64,000 bases of DNA, from NCBI RefSeq assembly GCF_019195395.1, contig NZ_CP078067.1, positions 186,001 through 250,000 of the forward strand. Reading direction: 5' to 3'. The position numbers and the translations under genes were made by a program. This DNA is from Kaistella faecalis (GTDB lineage Bacteria > Bacteroidota > Bacteroidia > Flavobacteriales > Weeksellaceae). The notes below the pieces were generated by a model. That model ran no database searches. It saw only the letters and a program-made list of their open reading frames with translations, and was not told the DNA's origin. Positions 61,454 through 64,000 of this stretch are shown in pieces; positions within the stretch are counted from its first letter, which is position 1, and every line of letters starts with the position of its first letter.

Positions 61454-62329
61454 CTACTTCCTTAATATGTTTAGCAGTAAATCTTTTTTTGTGTTTTCCA
61501 GCACCGGATATTCCTGTAAAACTGAGCCAAAACTTTTGAAGAAAACCTCGATTCCACGGATGCTACCGCCCATAAAATCAAACGATTTCTGGTGAATATT
61601 TTCCTTAAGAATGCGGTCAATAAGATAGGAAGCTCCATTATCCAGCCGGTAATTTTCATCATTTACCAGTCCCAGCAATGAAAAAGCGTCACCTTCACAG
61701 ATCATGATTGCCAGACTTGTCAACTGATTATCCTTGAATGCGCCGAAAATCCTGAGCATTTTTTTTGTTTCCAGAAACTTCAGGTAACCAAGGAATTTCT
61801 GAAAATCGCTCTTTTTTTTCAGACCTTTGAAATTATCATTAATGAAACCGAAGGTCTCAGCCAGTCCGACCTCCTTAAAATCAAGATATTGGGCAGTTTT
61901 CACAGTAGATTTGCGGCCTTTGAAATAATTTTTTCTCAGCACTGAATACTCCGTACACTCGATAAAATAATTTTTCTTCACCTTCAAATCTTGATTAAAG
62001 GTATTCTGATGGTTGAAGTAATACGAGAACACTCTGTAATTTCGCTTTAGAAATGTAAGGAACTGCTGTTCCATTTCACGGTTAACCGTCTTACTGAAAA
62101 CTCCAAGTTGCTGACAAAAAAGCGGCATCAGTACGAAATGGAATCCGTATTTTTTTTTCAAAGGCACGGGCATTATATAATCATAATCGCCGGAAACCAG
62201 AAGTTCCCATTCTTCACACAAGGTGTCGAGAATTTCCTTTTTCGCATAAAAATTACGCTGCAACGAAGTTTCGATACAGTGTTGGTATTTTTCAAAGTCA
62301 ATTTGCTGATAATTCAGTCTCTTAATCAT
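61454..62329 (-). CDS. GNAT/FemAB-like acyltransferase
   Basis: A 291-residue protein with two GNAT-like halves as in FemAB enzymes. The second half has MLRIFGAFKDNQLTSLAIMI, AFSLLGLVNDENYRLDNGASYLIDRIL and FDFMGGSIRGIEVFFKSFGS, typical of the C-terminal acetyltransferase fold. Substrate unknown. Its start overlaps the radC stop by 4 bp. Confidence 0.75.
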   Translation of the reverse strand: MIKRLNYQQIDFEKYQHCIETSLQRNFYAKKEILDTLCEEWELLVSGDYDYIMPVPLKKKYGFHFVLMPLFCQQLGVFSKTVNREMEQQFLTFLKRNYRVFSYYFNHQNTFNQDLKVKKNYFIECTEYSVLRKNYFKGRKSTVKTAQYLDFKEVGLAETFGFINDNFKGLKKKSDFQKFLGYLKFLETKKMLRIFGAFKDNQLTSLAIMICEGDAFSLLGLVNDENYRLDNGASYLIDRILKENIHQKSFDFMGGSIRGIEVFFKSFGSVLQEYPVLENTKKDLLLNILRK

Positions 62330-63003
62330 AATAAATTTTCGTCGGCAAAACTGAAATAAGCATTCTGTGAAATAATTAAATGATCCAGCAACTGGATGTT
62401 CAGAATTTTTCCTGCATCTGCAATCTGTTTGGTGATTCGCAAATCCTCCTGGCTGGGTTTCAGATTTCCGGACGGATGGTTGTGGGCAACCGCAATTGCC
62501 GTGGCGAGATGTTCCAGGCCTGTCTTGAACAGAATACGCACATCAACAACAGACTGGTTAATTCCTCCCGCAGATAATCTCGATTTACCCAGAATCCGGT
62601 TATTTTGATTTAAGAATATCGCCCAGAATTCTTCGGTTTGAAGATCTGAAAGATAAGGCTGCAACACTTTATAAATGTCCTTGCTTTCGCGGATCTGGAT
62701 CTTTTCAGGGACTTCCTGGGCAGCACGCCTGCGGCCTATTTCCAGGGCTGCAGCTATTGAGATTCCCTTGGCTTCCCCCACTCCTTTAAATTTCATTAAA
62801 TCCGAAAGCGAAAGCAGTGATAAATTATGCCAATTGTTTGCTACGGAATTCAGAATCTTTCTCCCGAGTTCCACTGCCGAATCTTCGCGGTTTCCGCTGC
62901 CCATGATAATCGCCAAAAGCTCAGCATCAGAAAGCGCATTTTTACCCTTGAGTAAAAATTTTTCTCGTGGTCTGTCGTCTTCTGCAAGGAATTTTATGGA
63001 CAT
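62326..63003 (-). CDS. radC: RadC family JAMM-domain protein
   Basis: A 225-residue protein. A helix-hairpin-helix region (about 30-85, LMKFKGVGEAKGISIAAALEIGRR) precedes a JAB1/MPN metal-binding domain with HNHPSGNLKPSQED holding the JAMM ligands. Despite the name, a role in DNA repair is not well supported. Overlaps the FemAB-like gene. Confidence 0.92.
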   Translation of the reverse strand: MSIKFLAEDDRPREKFLLKGKNALSDAELLAIIMGSGNREDSAVELGRKILNSVANNWHNLSLLSLSDLMKFKGVGEAKGISIAAALEIGRRRAAQEVPEKIQIRESKDIYKVLQPYLSDLQTEEFWAIFLNQNNRILGKSRLSAGGINQSVVDVRILFKTGLEHLATAIAVAHNHPSGNLKPSQEDLRITKQIADAGKILNIQLLDHLIISQNAYFSFADENLL

Positions 63004-63082
63004 AGCTTTTCGGATTCTGGGTGAACAGAAAATTCTTAATTTTTAAAGTTAGTGAAAATTGTAGAATTTACAATAAGCAGGA

Positions 63083-63751
63083 TCAGTAGATAATCTGCCC
63101 GTCTTTCATCACCAGTTTTCTGTCTGTTGTGTCGGCCAGATGCGTATTGTGGGTTACAATAACAAAAGTCTGGTTGTACTTATCGCGAAGATCGAAAAAT
63201 AGTTGATGCAGATCATCAGCATTTTTCGAATCCAAATTTCCCGTAGGTTCATCAGCAAAAATAATCTTCGGTGAATTGATGAGTGCTCTTGCTACCGCGG
63301 TTCTTTGCGCTTCACCACCCGACATTTCGTTAGGTTTGTGATGGAGCCGGTGAGCAATATTCAGGTCTTCGAAAAGTGAATAAGCTTTATCAAGGGATTC
63401 TTTTTCGTTTTTTCCTGAAATCCGGGTTGGAAGCAGCACGTTTTCAAGCGCTGTAAACTCTGGCAAAAGCTGGTGAAACTGAAAAACAAAACCAATATTC
63501 TCGTTCCGGAATTTTGAAAGCTGCCTGTCACTCATTTCGATAAACGATTTCCCCGCTAAAGCAATCTGGGTGTTGAAGCTTTTAGGATTAGTCGGTGTAT
63601 CCAAAGTGCCCAAAATCTGCAAGAGTGTAGATTTTCCGGCGCCGGATTCCCCGACAATTGACACTACTTCACCTTCGAGAATATGTACATCAACGCCTTT
63701 CAGAACTTCCAGATTACCGTATGATTTATGAATATTGCTTGCTTTTATCAT
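63083..63751 (-). CDS. lolD: ABC transporter ATP-binding protein, LolD-like
   Basis: A 222-residue ABC ATPase: Walker A GESGAGKST, Q-loop FQFHQLLPEFTALENV, signature LSGGE-type motif (here MSGGEAQRTAVARAL), Walker B IIFADEPTGNLD and H-loop VTHN. It belongs to the MacB/LolD group; LolD drives release of lipoproteins from the inner membrane. No permease gene is in the window, so LolD is an inference. Start at 63751 (MIKASNIHKSYG) instead of 28 codons upstream, which lack family similarity. Confidence 0.83.
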   Translation of the reverse strand: MIKASNIHKSYGNLEVLKGVDVHILEGEVVSIVGESGAGKSTLLQILGTLDTPTNPKSFNTQIALAGKSFIEMSDRQLSKFRNENIGFVFQFHQLLPEFTALENVLLPTRISGKNEKESLDKAYSLFEDLNIAHRLHHKPNEMSGGEAQRTAVARALINSPKIIFADEPTGNLDSKNADDLHQLFFDLRDKYNQTFVIVTHNTHLADTTDRKLVMKDGQIIY

Positions 63752-63790
63752 GGTTTCAAAAATAGTGAAAATGATTTTAATACGTAAATA

Positions 63791-63823
63791 AAAATCCTTC
63801 CAAAAATACATTTGAAAGGATTT
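63791..63823 (-). terminator. Intrinsic terminator of the E2 gene
   Basis: AAATCCTT / AAGGATTT with a 16-base spacer; on the minus strand a T tract follows. Confidence 0.65.
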
Positions 63824-63842
63824 CAGAAATATCAATTTTAAT

Positions 63843-64000
63843 TTAGAGCAGCAGCGTTAAAGGCTGTTCCAAATATGTTCTTAAAGTCTGTAAAAACTGT
63901 GCGCCAGTTGCTCCGTCAACCACACGGTGGTCGCAGGCAAGTGAAAGTTTCATGGTATTTCCTACAACGATCTGTCCGTCTTTCACCACAGGTTTTTCAA
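63843..64000 (-). CDS. 2-oxoacid dehydrogenase E2 component, C-terminal fragment (cut by window edge)
   Basis: The last 52 codons of a gene entering from the right edge. The translated end contains [19 protein letters not shown], the active-site motif of dihydrolipoamide acyltransferases (catalytic His in DHRVVDG), and ends in EQPLTLLL. It is most likely the E2 of pyruvate dehydrogenase. The gene is complete at its 3' end only; lipoyl domains lie outside the window. Confidence 0.9.
   Translation of the reverse strand, partial: EKPVVKDGQIVVGNTMKLSLACDHRVVDGATGAQFLQTLRTYLEQPLTLLL

Overview
The window looks like chromosome of a flavobacterium, most likely family Weeksellaceae (Chryseobacterium/Kaistella-like). 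Signs of this are the susC/susD pair, many lipoproteins with an [LI]xxC lipobox, a GldI-like gliding lipoprotein, flavobacterial domain arrangements (DAHP synthase fused to chorismate mutase, DUF4294, XRE-HTH plus DUF4870-like membrane part), and promoters with the Bacteroidota -7 box TAnnTTTG instead of a -10 TATAAT. No tRNA, rRNA, CRISPR array, transposase or phage gene was seen. The organism assignment is an inference; no database was searched.

Left part (0-31 kb). Two tandem paralogous lipoproteins face a polysaccharide-utilisation locus on the minus strand: susC, susD, GH30 lipoprotein, sialate-O-acetylesterase-type esterase, second GH30. A divergent MFS transporter and a NrtR-type Nudix/winged-helix regulator follow. 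A 13-bp palindrome just upstream of susC, placed at the expected transcription start, is a candidate operator. Housekeeping genes come next: glutaryl-CoA dehydrogenase-like, AddB-like nuclease, rsmG, aspartate aminotransferase, Nif3, a K+ channel, PPIases including GldI, ilvE, mnmD-like, Nudix hydrolase, S1/P1 nuclease, M42 peptidase, rpe and ndk.

Middle (31-47 kb). rsgA, fic, the DAHP synthase/chorismate mutase gene and dnaX lie head to tail on the minus strand. dnaX is split by an A10 tract, so the 0 frame gives a gamma-like 361-aa product and a -1 shift gives a 559-aa tau-like product. Between ndk and rsgA a sigma-54-like promoter points rightward at a short segment ending in a strong terminator, which is a candidate small RNA. 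A gene-free 1.3-kb stretch with several kinds of repeats follows dnaX, then an AT-rich three-gene cassette (CrtA-like monooxygenase, unknown protein, lipoprotein), then mostly single accessory genes.

Right part (47-64 kb). cphA diverges from cphB and an isoaspartyl peptidase, together a complete cycle for making and degrading cyanophycin. Pyruvate phosphate dikinase, fabH, corA and a membrane pyrophosphatase carrying a C-terminal OmpA-like domain follow, next to a soluble pyrophosphatase. The window ends with radC, a LolD-like ATPase and the last 52 codons of a 2-oxoacid dehydrogenase E2 gene.

The observations I would follow first are the candidate sigma-54-driven small RNA (about 30.98-31.07 kb), the dnaX frameshift site (34.50 kb), the repeat-bordered AT-rich cassette (36.9-39.1 kb) and the pyrophosphatase-OmpA fusion (57.4-60.1 kb).
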